A DNA stretch of 64,000 bases, taken from the NCBI RefSeq assembly GCF_000002995.4, contig NW_025062284.1, positions 310,001 through 374,000 of the forward strand, read 5' to 3'. Below, piece after piece: positions 30,264-42,569 of this stretch. This stretch comes from Brugia malayi. Lineage: Eukaryota; Nematoda; Chromadorea; Rhabditida; Onchocercidae. Positions within the stretch are counted from its first letter, which is position 1; each line of letters begins with the position of its first letter. The translations under genes and the position numbers were made by a program. Below the pieces are notes generated by a model. It worked only from the letters and a program-made list of their open reading frames with translations, did no database searches and was not told the origin of the DNA.

Positions 30264-31843
30264 GCATTCCGATGCTGGTAATAGTTCAGTGATGTCATTG
30301 AAAGGTGGACCAGATTCCACATTTAACGATAGTTTAATCAGAGAAGTACGTCTGAATCCAATAATCTATGACTTCTCACATCCTCTTTATGGTAATGCAA
30401 TCAAGAAACAGGAGACCTGGATTGAAATTGCTGCCAAACTTAATGAGAAGGGTTAGTTAGGAATAATAATTTGTTTATTTGTTAAATTCTTGTGATTCGT
30501 TTAATTTGTAAAAAGGAAAAGAAAAAAAAAAAAAAGAAGGAGCGAAAGTAAATTTACTACAATTGTTTGTTAACTTTAGTAGAAGCTGTAAAAACTCGCT
30601 GGCGTACTTTACGCGACCGATACACAAAGGAACGTCGACGTGTGATGACGTGCGGTGTCGGATCATCGTTCTCCTATTATGCTGATCTCTGTTTCTTGGA
30701 CAACTCCTGCACGGAAAATAGGTTTAACATATTCTTTCACTCTTGAAAATACCAGATTGTCTAAGCATTTGTACAGGCAGAATGGAACAAAAATATTTGA
30801 ATTGTTTTTTTTTTTTTTTTCAATTTATTGTTTTTCATCGTAATTTCATCAAACATGTTGTAATTCTGTAAAATTGAGTTGCTTTTTTTAAAGTAAATAT
30901 TTGATTCATTTAGGATTGTACTATCAAAACCTACCAAAAGTTGTAACCGCAGCGGCAATGATAGAAATAGCAACAATACTGCGGCTCATTGCGATGTTGC
31001 GACATCTATGTTCGTGAAACCAGAAGTTTTTGAACAGTCATCCGATACCAGTTATAATTTCGATAATAGGTTATTCGTTTTCGTACTTTCATAGATTTCA
31101 GGATAAATTTTTTAATAGAAATTGACATTTGTGGAATTTAGTAGTTATTGTGAATTAGGAGATTAGTGCTGGTAATAGGAAGGAATTAGAAATTATTGTT
31201 GCTATGTCGATAAAATTTCCGTCCAGTGCTTTCTATTCTTAAGATGTTTCGCATGCTTCACAAATTTTTTATTTCAAAAATCTTATGAGTTAAAACAAGA
31301 CAAGGTTTAATTTTCCAGGAATTTTTTTATCCATATTTTAGATGGAATATTTATCGAAATAGTTTACAGTTTGTATGAATTCCATTATTCATTTGAATTT
31401 TTAGGATCGCTGATGACATGTTAATGGAGCAAGAAGAAACAGTCCCTTCTTCATCAGGACCTGAGCGTTCAATACAAAGAAGACAGAGGATTCGAAAAGC
31501 AAGTCATAAATCTCCAACACCGCCCGTAAGCTCAGCGACAGCAACAGCTGGAACAGAAATAGCTGAATTAGTGTCACTTGAAAAAGTACCAGTAAAACGC
31601 TCTAGACTCGATCCTTCACCGGATTCACCATCAGATACAGTTGCGCGTGCATTGATGCGTAGTGTTGAAGCGTTGCAGCGTTTAGCGGAACGGAAACCTG
31701 CCTTTGATCGAGCAGTCGGTTCTCGTGATGCTGACGAGTGTTTTGCCGACTTTGTTTGTATGTCACTGAAGTCAATTGATAATGGTAGTAGAGTGCATGC
31801 TCGAATTGCAATTCTTCATGCTTTGGCACAATTTCAGACATAA
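30264..31843 (+). CDS. MADF-domain (Myb/SANT-like) transcription-factor-type protein
   Basis: MADF proteins are nuclear DNA-binding regulators. Exons 30264-30451, 30580-30721, 30914-31069 and 31405-31843 keep phase; the N-terminus lies upstream or at the ATG at 30294. The MADF domain spans the first two exons: SLIREVRLNPIIYDFSHPLY, then KQETWIEIAAKL, then VKTRWRTLRDRYTKERRR and SFSYYADLCFLDN, with the expected aromatic residues and spacing. A Ser/Asn-rich linker follows, then a basic stretch (RRQRIRKASHK), a second basic stretch (VPVKRSRLD), SPDSPSD, and a C-terminal FADFVCMSLKSID / RIAILHALAQF segment resembling the BESS protein-interaction motif often paired with MADF. Stop TAA at 31841. 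Orthology within the large nematode MADF family cannot be assigned. Confidence 0.88.
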
Positions 31844-33175
31844 GGGATGGTTTTTTAGGATGACTGGGTAGATGTTTTTGAAATTGCAGTAAACTGAATG
31901 TATATATAGGACGAAGCAGAGCAATATTTTAGAAGTCTAGGATATGAAGATGATGAATCAGTTAGCAGCAGAGATATTTATTCTAGTTTCTTGATAATTC
32001 GACTAAACTTTCTTTCATCCTGGTAAGCAGTATCGTAAATATTTGTGATTAAGCATTTTTTTAAGATATATATATATATAGCTCAACTTTGCTGCCTAAA
32101 TTATTCATCTTCGACATTGTTTTTTTCCTTTTCCTGAAATTATTAGGAACTAGTTTGTCTCTTCGAAATATATATATATATATACTTTAAAGAAGATATA
32201 CGTCTTGTGCAGAGCCTTGTTATTTTGGCTGTTTGGTATCTCTTCTCGATTGTTTTATTTTTTGTGCTAAGTAAAACTGATATATCATTGATGCTATGGT
32301 AAAAATATTTTCCGTGATAATCCTGCAGAAAGATTTAATGGTTTGGCTAACTAAACAATTAATTGTGGACGAAAGACAGGGAGTTGATTTCTAACAAAAT
32401 TTGCTGTGCAATTTTCTGTAAGCAAACAAAATCTCGAGAAAAAGTGCAACAGGTCATCACTATCTCAACGTGCTAGCAATTTTCCATTTAAATTTTTCTA
32501 AGATAAGGTATACTAGCAATTGACAGCGATGAATCTGTAGATAGATATCTTCAACAAAAGATTTAGTCATTAAAAATTCATTCAATTCAACTCTCTTCCA
32601 CTGAACTCTAACTCATCAAACACATCTGTCATCTCTACATACCTATAAAAGTTTGCTTAGCTTACAACAGTAAACAACTAGTACAATAAGTTGTTACAAC
32701 AATACAAATTGTTGTCATGTAAAGGATGATGAAGTAGTGTTATGATTTAGCTATAACAGTTATAAAAGTTATTCCAAGTTTCAGCCACAATTTCAAGTTC
32801 ACAATAAAATTAATGGAAGATGCAGAGTGAACAATTAATTATTACTAGTAAACACAAGCATTATCATCGATGATAATTTCATATTCAGGATAATATACTT
32901 TGAGTAGATGGTGTATTTTTCCTTTTTTTGGTTGAATTTACTGGAATAATGAAACTGAAATTTCCTTTTTTCCGGATGTCATCATGGAAACATTGATAAA
33001 TATACATCATCTTCTCGAATTTCACTGTTGCATTAGTAGTGGTATCATAGAGGAATGAATGTTCGAAATTTCAGACTGCAAAAATTTGAAATGTAAAAAT
33101 TCAAATTTTAACAGTCGTCGTCATTCATTCACTAAACTAAGAGCACTGCAAAAAGATTGTCAACATGATCCGGAA
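31844..33175. other. Convergent intergenic region, no gene
   Basis: Lies between the 3' ends of the MADF (+) and bHLH (-) genes, so it should hold both 3' UTRs and terminators. Short (TA)n runs occur at 32069-32080 and 32170-32183. The rest is AT-rich sequence without exon signals. Confidence 0.5.
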
Positions 33176-36100
33176 TTAGTTCCTATTACAAATGCAGTTT
33201 CCGTCACAAGTGATGCAAACAAATTCCGCAGTACTGTTTGACTGATCCAAAATTTCGTCGCTTCCTTTTGCTGATAATGATGATGATGATGGTGATGATG
33301 ATGACATTGTTGATAATGATAATAATGATAACAACGATTGATTAGTGTATGCACTTTCAGGTGACTCAAATAGTGGTGGAATATTGTGTGAGTGCGAAAC
33401 TGGTGACGAATACAGCTGTAGCAAGGAACTTGACGATTGTCGTCCAAATTGCGGTAAATTCATTTCTGGTTTCTTTGGTTTCTTTGCCGAAGATTGCTTC
33501 TCTCCTGGAATACTGTAGAATGACAACCGTAAATCACTTGGTGACATTTCGATTTAGTAAATTGTAATTAAAAATAAATTTGTTTATTCATCGCTGGATA
33601 AGCTCTAGTTGAATTGTAAATTCAGTAAGCTGAATAAATAGACTAATGGGCCACTAAAATGAATCATTGAGCTTCAACCCTAACTAAATCAACAATTCAG
33701 ATCAAAAATTGATTGACCTGTAGCATTGTTTCCATAAACAGATCGTAACCAATTCATTGATTTAAAAGATTGATCAAATACTGCAGAGAGTTCTGCATTA
33801 ACCGAAGCAACCAGTGATGATGAGATCGAAGGAGGACATCGATGATAGATAAATGAAGTGACAGCTTTTTGCGCCGCCTCAAATCCATCTTTAAATCCTG
33901 TATATGCTGTTTTTTCTGATCCTGAAAATGACCTCTGTATTAATAATAACTTAATTGAATTTATGTAATTTTAGAATATATAACTTTTTTTTTTCAAAAA
34001 AAAAAAAAGTAATTTTAGAATTAATTTTTTTTTTTTTTAAAAAAATTGCACAAAATTTAAGTAAAATTTGAAATAATTACATGTGTTTGGGATAAAAAAA
34101 AAGCAAACAAAATTCAAATATATTTTTTTTTTTAAAAAAAAAAAAAACGGTAAACTTCACAGGATTCCATATGCCAATACAATCTGCTCAGCAAAACACC
34201 GGAACACACCGGAACACCGGAACAACAGTACGGGAATTGATTAGTGTCACTTATTTAAATTTTTGGGAAAGGAAAAAGTAACACAACTTATGATCATTGA
34301 AAAAGGTAGATAAAGAAGAAAATTATTGTGAAAAAAAAAAAAAAAAAAACTTTGATTTTCTTTTTTTTTTTTTAAAGTTGGAAAATTTAGAATTTAGTAA
34401 TAATTTGGGAAGAAAAAAAGTTGTGTTTGTTGATAGATTGAAGTAAATTACATGAGAGAATTAATGAGTAATTAATTTCCATTTGACCTTTCCTTAAATA
34501 TTTCCAATTATATTAGCAGTTCAAATAAAACTAAAAAATGTTAAAAATAGGTCAAAGCCAAGAAGTTAGTTCTCATATAAAGCTGATACGATGCAGAATG
34601 TTTGTTTTGGCCAAAATATAATAATCCTGTAAATACTATGATTACATTCATAATTAAATATCAAATTATAATTTGAAAAGTATTTTATTGTGAGTAATTG
34701 ATAATCCAATAGAAAAAAAAAAAAAAAAAAAAAAGAAAATAAATATCAAATTGATTAATTGATATTGATAGAATAGAAATTTCAAAAATGTACAAAAGAT
34801 GATCGATCGATCATTCGAGATCATCTCTTCGAGATCATCGCATAATACTATCTGTACCTCTTCGTTGATCATTACTAATTGATTGAAGATATTTGATTGT
34901 TAAATTCAAAGTTTCAATTTTTTCAAATTTTGATTCAATTGTTGGTGATTTTATTAAATGAAACATTTTCAATTTATCCAACGAAGCATTCATTCGAGCT
35001 CGTCGACGACGTTCAATTTCTGCTTTACTCTGTAAAAAAAAAAAAAAACACAAAATTAATTTCCATTTTAATTTTTTCATTTCATTTCATTTCATTTTTG
35101 AAGTATAAAATTTCTAAAAATCTTCAAAAAAATTTTGTTTAAACTTCTTCGTTTCACTCAAATCAAATTATTAAGCAAACTGATTTGCTTCAATTTTTTT
35201 TTGAGTAGAAAAAATCACTGAGTGAATATTTCCTTCCATTTGAATTAATTTTAATTTAATTTAAACATCAAATATTAATCATTTTGTGATAATTTAAACA
35301 AACAACAAATATTAGTCATTCAAATTGATAAAATTGATAATTTTGCTGATTATTTTTTTAGCTTTAAAATTAAAATTTTAGCAATTCGCTTCTCCTTTTG
35401 AATTTCAAAATCTTTCAGTCTAAATCTAATTAAATAATTATTAAAAAGAATTTTTACTAAACAACCATTATTGTTACTTTTTATTATGATTTTCTTAAAG
35501 AGGAAAATTTCAAAATTTTATTTATTTATTTTTTCTTTTTTTGGGCCTCTTTACTGCTAATTAAATCAAAGAAATAATTTTTTTTTTTTTTTCAAACAAA
35601 TTAACAAATTTCAAAAAAAGTTTATTAATCCAATTTCTTTATTGCTACTCAATTTGATTCATTTCTTTGCTAATTAAATCAAACAAATAAATGAATTAAA
35701 ACCATTTGACTTTGACTAAAGAATTAAATTTAAAATATAATTTTCGATTTCTTTACAGAAATACACTTTTTTTGCAAAAAAAAAAAAAATAAAACAAAAT
35801 AGAAAACTACGTATGGAATTAATAAATTGAATTTAATTTTATAGTTGGATTAGATTTGAAAAACAGAAAGTGAAATGATTAATCACATTTAGAAACGAAT
35901 ATTCATAAATGAACTTTATTATTCAGAAGTATTATTTGGAAACATTTAACTTGGCTTAGCCATGCTTGTTTTATTAGGCTGAAAACTGTATATTCTTTGG
36001 CCACAAATTTTAAATCTATAATTTTCAAATCTAGAAATCCTTTAGGCTATCATTCTCACTTCACAAGACAATTTAATGATGAAAAAAAAAAAAAGAAAAA

Positions 36101-36720
36101 GGTACCGGCAAGAAATTTAAATCATTCGAACAAATAGCATTAAAATCGTTTGATTTCATTGTAGATTCTGAAATTACAGTATTTTGAAACTGGAATTTAA
36201 ATTTGAATTAAATTATAACCAAAAAAAAAAAGTCATCCAAATATTATCAAATGAAGTTTAAGTGTGAACTAATTTTCAAATAATTTAATCTTAACATTAT
36301 GAAGCAGTGCTTTTAGGTAAGTTATACTTTAGAATTTAATATTGAAATAATAATTGAATTCAATCTCTGTTAAATTATTACTAATTAAAATTTCCATTTT
36401 ATTTCATTGGACATAAAAAAAAAAAAAAAAATTTATGAAAATTTGTTGAAGAAAAAAAGAAAATTATTTTTTCATCTAATTTAGAAATTATATAAAAAAA
36501 AAAAAATCACTTAGGCATTTTTCACTCGTTTCATTGATTTAATACTTGAATTTAATACAAAGAAAGCTTAAACTTAACTTTAACTTTTAACCTTTAACCT
36601 TAACCTTAACCTTAACTTACATTAATGTCACATACTTAGATTTGTTCATTTTTTTTTTTTTTTTTCAAAAAGAAAAAGAAAAGAAAAGTAAGTAAATTAC
36701 CTAGAAGCACTGATACCCAT
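33176..36720 (-). CDS. Hairy/E(spl)-like bHLH-Orange transcriptional repressor
   Basis: HES-type proteins are nuclear dimeric repressors in developmental patterning. Exons on the minus strand are 36720-36701 (tentative, MGISAS), 35027-34858, 33921-33718 and 33504-33176, about 240 residues. Exon 2 is a full bHLH: basic region KAEIERRRRARMNASLDKLK, helix 2 KFEKIETLNLTIKYLQS. Exon 3 begins with an Orange-type helix (TGFKDGFEAAQKAVTSFI) and continues to QSFKSMNWLRSVYG. Exon 4 is Ser/Pro rich. The Pro normally found in the HES basic region is Ala here (SKAEI), and I find no C-terminal WRPW/WRPY-type Groucho-binding motif; the protein ends CICNRN. The first exon was chosen because it supplies an ATG and the right phase to the acceptor at 35028; an alternative acceptor two bases earlier needs another, unseen first exon. 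The bHLH-Orange assignment is firm, the N-terminus is not. Confidence 0.82.
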
Positions 36721-37164
36721 ACCCTATGAAGACTAACAACAAAATAAACAATAGATTGGATAGATGTAAAAATGATTTAAAATGAAGGAAGTAACTAACT
36801 TATTTGCTTGTTTCCCATACTTTAATAACTTTAACCCATTTATCCCATTATATCACACTGCCTGCCCGTGATGATGATGACGATACCCTCATGAGAAACA
36901 CGGGTACGATGGGAAAATCTTTTATGAATTGCATAACATATTGTAATGAAATGAAATCAATGCGACAAGTCAATGCGACAAATCAATGTGGGAATGATTG
37001 TCCGGTAAATCGGATTGGATTGTAATCGATGATCGATGCAACCAAACATTCTTTCAAGTTTTTTTAAAATCTTTTTCGGGATTTTTTCTTTTTTTTTTTT
37101 TTTTTTCTTAATTAATATTGATTATAAAATTTTTAGTTTTATTACAATTAGTTTTTTTTTTTTT

Positions 37165-37287
37165 TCGATGATCAATCAATCAATCAATCAATAATCAAAT
37201 ATTATTGATAAATTAATTTTTTTTTTGATGATCAATCAATCAATCGATCAATCAATCGATGAATCAAATATTATTGATAAATTAATT
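37165..37287. repeat. Two copies of a ~70-80-bp unit with (ATCA)n core
   Basis: GATGATCAATCAATCAATC.. followed by AATCAAATATTATTGATAAA occurs twice, the second copy carrying a longer ATCA/ATCG tract. Intergenic, upstream of the bHLH gene. Confidence 0.8.
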
Positions 37288-37580
37288 TTTTGTTTCTTTT
37301 TTGAAATTGTAAAATAAAGTGAAATTATAAATTATATTTTAGTCAAATGTCGGCATTGTTTTTGTTTGTGAGAAAGTATTATTCCATCATTGTTCTTCCA
37401 TTGAACGAACAATTAATTAGAGAATGGGAAAAAGAAACTCTCACGCATCGATACATTCCTGAATTATTGAAAGTTACTGAAAAGTTATTATTTTCATGGG
37501 ACAGAAAAAAAAAATGGATGATAATCTGCCTGAGATTGTGATTGAGTAACTACCATTAATGGAAATTTGATTATTCTTAT

Positions 37581-38009
37581 TATTATGTTTTGAATATATG
37601 TGTGACAAATGTGTGACATTTTGTTAGACTAACTTTGAGAAATAAAATTTGCTTTGTTTAAATTTTCAATTTTAATGATTTTCCATTTTCATTTAAGTTC
37701 AAATTAATAAAGTGTCATCAGTGGAAATTTAAATATTATTATGTTTTGAATATATGTGTGACAAATGTGTGACATTTTGTTAGACTAACTTTGAAAAATA
37801 AAATTTGCTTTGTTTAAATTTTCAATTTTGATGATTTTCCATTTTCATTTAAGTTCAAATTAATAAAGTGTCATCAGTGGAAATTTAAATATTATTATGT
37901 TTTGAATATATGTGTGACAAATGTGTGACATTTTGTTAGACTAACTTTGAGAAACAAAATTTGCTTTGTTTAAATTTTCAATTTTGATGATTTTCTATTT
38001 TCATTTAAG
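37581..38009. repeat. 156-bp tandem repeat, ~2.8 copies
   Basis: TATTATGTTTTGAATATATG recurs at 37581, 37737 and 37893 with only a few differences between copies across the whole unit (e.g. AATGTGTGACATTTTGTTAG in each). It lies between the bHLH and ADAM genes. The unit contains no supportable coding frame. Confidence 0.93.
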
Positions 38010-39010
38010 TTCCATACCTGTTTACTATCTGATGATTTTTCACTCAAATGATAGTAGGTTGAAAATTACAAATGATAATGTTTATTTGATATGGCAGAAG
38101 TGAACAAGATAATTTCACACGAAAAATAAAGTAAACAATAAACATAAACAACAGTCAGTTGAAGAAAAAAAAAAAAAGAAAACAGTAAAAAAAGATGAAA
38201 ACAAGGAGAAACAAATGAAATGATACTATTTATTGTTATTGATAATTACGACCTGAGTAAGAGTAAGAGTAAGAGTAAGAGATATTATTAACTTCGGCAG
38301 GAAATAATACCATAAACATTCATTTCAAAGTAAAATGCAATTTAATTGAGTGATAATTTATTTCAAATGCTTTGCTCAATATTTCGAAAAGAGTTAGAAC
38401 ATTTTGTGATAAAAGAAAGAAGAAAACATTAACTGATAACTGATAACTGATAGTGGTGAAGATAAAAAGGTCGTTGAATAATTGAAGTGAACGATGAAAT
38501 TTGTGATAGATGATAGATTGGCAGTGCAAAGTAGTGATAAATATAAAATATAAATAATGGTAATATAAGTAATAATGCAAAATATAAGTAATAAAGTAAA
38601 AAGTAATGATGATAAGCGAATAATGCAGAAAAAAGGAACAATGGCAGTGATAATTGCAGTATTATTGTTACTGATAAAGTGATAACGCAATGATAACAAT
38701 AAATCAAACTATGTGCATGTTTAAGTATAATTATATGAATAAATAAATAAGATTTTCGAAATGTTTTATTCGAAATCTACCAAACATTTTATACAATCTC
38801 GAGAAGTGAGAAAATGAGAACAATGCTAATTTGACAATTTCATCTTTCTAAAAGATCATTTATAGTGATCAGCAATCTAGCTACTCTTTTTTAAGACAAT
38901 GCCACTAATTTCAGAATTTCAGGAACAAAAAAAAAAAAAAAAAAAAAAAATAATTTCAGGAAACATTTCAGGTGTTAGCACTTCATTCTCGTTATTTTTG
39001 AATTTTTTTT
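38010..39010. other. Intergenic/3' region of the ADAM gene
   Basis: AT-rich DNA with GATAA/AATAAT-type short repeats at about 38440-38700 (source of several Tyr/Ile-rich minus-strand frames) and a long poly-A at 38927-38950. Possible ADAM polyadenylation signals (TTTATT on the plus strand) are near 38764. No separate gene is seen. Confidence 0.45.
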
Positions 39011-42000
39011 TTAGCTTTTTGCGCCATTAAATTTGCGCACAATATCGACGACAGAAACAAGTCGTTCATCTTCTTCGCTTAGTCCAGTGCTTATTGTGTC
39101 ATCTGACGGATAGAAGTGACTTCTGGATTCATTAGACGAGAATGATTCTTCACGTACAGATAATTTAGCTAAGTGTTCCAAGTGATGCATTGGTACTGAT
39201 TTTACGTCTTTTCTTTCTGTAAGGTGAAAACGTGAAAGTTAAACACTGTAAAAGGTTATTTATGACATAAATAAAAGTAAACAAATTTTAAAAATCAGAA
39301 ATGAAGCAGAAAAGTAAACGGTTGCAAAGAAAGCTCAAATGTTTGAATGAAAATAAAATTAAACTACCTTGAATAGGTAAACGTTCTTTTGTAGGAACAA
39401 TTACTGTATAATGTATCGATTGTTGTTGTTGTTGTTGTTTATCATGATATTGTTTATCATGATTGTATGATTCAGAAAGAAATTCGTTATCATCGAAATC
39501 ATCATCAAAATCATCATCAAATTTTCGAGATATACTATCATAGTGATCAGTATAAAAATCCAATGATTGCGAATAATCCATTGTGTTTGATCGAATTAGT
39601 GAAGATAATCTCAAATTTGTCACATTTTTAAATTATGTACAAAGAATTAAAAAAAAAAAATTTTTTTATATTACTAAAGTTAAGTGATTAAGTAAGCACT
39701 AAGTATACTTAGGTACCACAAAATAGCAAATTTGCATACCTTTTTCTTGCGGTATTTGGCATTTCGTAGGTATCATCATTATCTGTTACAAACATTTTAA
39801 GAGATAAATTAGGTGGTTTTATTGGTAATGGTGGTGGTTGTTTTAGAGGAGATGATGGTATATTATCAGTGGATGGTAGCACTTTGTTAAGAGTGTTCCT
39901 GAAATAAACAATTAATAAGTTAAATTTGATCAGAATTTGAAGATTTGAAACCGCGATAATCTAGCAATATACCTAGATGAAAGCGATGGTAGTACTGGTG
40001 GTGCTGGTGGTGCTGGTGCTGGTGGTGGTGGTGGTGGTTGTTTAGGTCGTGTTGACATTGACTTCCGAATGAGACATTCCTTATCACTCGGTGCAATTAA
40101 TATTGCTATGCTATTTGAATCCAACTGCAAAAAACAAGTTATTGCTATTGTTTAGGTAAGATTGGGAAGAAAATCGAATATGGTTGCAAATGTACCTTAT
40201 TAGGTAGTCCAATGAAGTGTTGTTTGGTTCCGATGGTACCATTACCAGTATGACGTAAAGAATGCGTGAAGTTACTGCCCGTACGATACCAGAAATGTTT
40301 ACTTTTTGGACGGATTACTGATTTAAGATTTGAAAGAAGTTGTAAGAGATTGCATGAACAATAAGCGCCATAGCTATAATTTGTTGATGTTCCACAACAA
40401 TGCGACAAATATCGTCGAATAACGCAGCAAATAATTACTGTGACAATAAGCATAGCAATTAACCAAGCGCAAATGTACTGAAATTAATACTTTATAAGAA
40501 GTAATGATAAATTCTGATAAATTCAATGTTCTTTTCAACCGAACTATGTTTTTTTTTTTTCAAAATTATTATTTAAGAAAAGAAAAAGGTAGAAAGTTTA
40601 TTATATTCTATCAACGAAGTAAACTTTGACCCTATAAGGTCATAAGGTCATCACATCAGCTCAAATAATCATTGGTGCTGGTGATAGTCTCGTAATATCT
40701 TTTTGTAAAGTGTCTATTCCAGTTTTAATTTCACTAGATTTAAAATTTAAAATTTAAAATTTTAAATTTTAAATCTAGTGAAATTAAATTTAAAATTTAA
40801 ATTAATGCTAACTTACCATTTGCCAAGTTTTCACAATTTGTAAACATTCATCGGCGCGACAATTCCAATTGCGGCACAATTTGCGCAATCCGCAATCACA
40901 TTCCTCTTCACCTTCGATAACACCATTACCGCAAAGCGGCAATGACGACTTTTCAACTATATGCTGCGTAAAGAAGAAATTAGTAGCCTTAACATGCCTG
41001 AGACAGCGATTTTTCTCGAGCATATTGACCATTTGTTGGAGCGTACAGTCATGATCGTAACCTCTGACATAAGTTAAAGTTAAGTTTAAGGTAAATTATA
41101 TATTTTGAATATTTAATTTTAATTTAAAATTATCAGAAATGAATTAAAAATGATTTTTGAACAATGTTTTTTTTTTTTTTTTTTTTGAAATTAAATAATT
41201 CATATAAGTAATTGAAATAAGAAATATTCTATCACATTTAAAATTAGATAAAAAAAATTATTGGTTAATTTGTTAAAAAATTTTCTACAATTTTTTTTTT
41301 TTTTTCATTTCAAAAAACGTACGGTATTTTTAGGCATCCGGAATTAGTGGTACGTTGAGTTACCGGACAATAACAATTCGGTATATTAATGAGATTAGTT
41401 GCATTACGATGTGGTACACCAAGAAGATGTGCTACTTCATGAAAAAATATCCCTCCCATAGCAGTTGGATTATTTGGATAAAACTAAAAAAAAAATTTTA
41501 ACTTAAAAAAAAAAAAAAAAAAAATTTAAATTAATTTTTTTTTTTTTTTTTTTGCATTTAGAAATTGACCATTTCAAAAGTATTAAAATTATAAAAAAAA
41601 AAAAAAAAAAATGAAACAATTGGTACTTTTGATGTTTATTTAAAATTTTCCAATAAAATTTAATTAATTAAAAAAAGAAAATGAAATGTAAACATACCCC
41701 ACATAACATAACAGTCTTTGCGGTACACATACCATTAACAAATGCTAAACCACCAGCATAGCGATATGAAATTAAAGCAGCAAAATCATGATTCGGTAAT
41801 TGTGATATTCTATGAAAAATAAAAATTCAAAAATTTTTTGCAAAAAAAAAATTTAAAGTTAAAAATTAAAATTTGAAGAGCTGTTTAATTTAATGTCAAT
41901 CTTGAAAGTATAACTTACTTCTCAAACTAATTTCTTGCTTTTTTTTTTTTGTAATTTTAAATTTTAATTACTCTTTCACAAATTTAATCATTCACAATTT

Positions 42001-42068
42001 ATTCCAAATGAAATTAAAAAATCGATCAAAGTTGGCTAAATTTTCTCGAATTCATTAATATTAAGACT

Positions 42069-42115
<47 letters not shown>

Positions 42116-42534
42116 GAGCTATCTGAAAATTTATCACTCATATGAGAAATTTAATCTGATGACAGAAAATATTTGACAACAATTAGAATAGCACATCTCA
42201 AAACTACTGATAAACAATAAACAGTAAACAACAAAGTTCATAAATTTTTTTTTTTGTTAAAATTAAATGAAATTGTAAACAACACTTTGAAATGTATCAT
42301 TTCTGCATTAATTTTCTTTTTTCAATTCATTTTGTGAATTTTAATCTCATAATAGTTTTCTAAAAGTAAAAGTAATTCTCATACCTTCGCTCGAAATTAA
42401 TTAATAATAAATATGAATAGCTTACCTGTGATTTCTGTATTCCTCAAAAGAATACAAACTGAGGTCATCACGAAATGTTTGCAATACATCCAATACAATT
42501 ATTCGAACATTTATTTGATAGAAATACTAAATTT

Positions 42535-42569
<35 letters not shown>

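Noticed and set aside
36585..36620. CCTTAA-type short repeat (TTAAGG on the other strand) that looks telomere-like
   Set aside because: Only about four units and not the nematode TTAGGC repeat; noted only alongside the TTAGC array.
36804..37025. 73-codon plus-strand frame in a more complex sequence patch upstream of the bHLH gene
   Set aside because: No domain or splice support; the patch may be promoter sequence.
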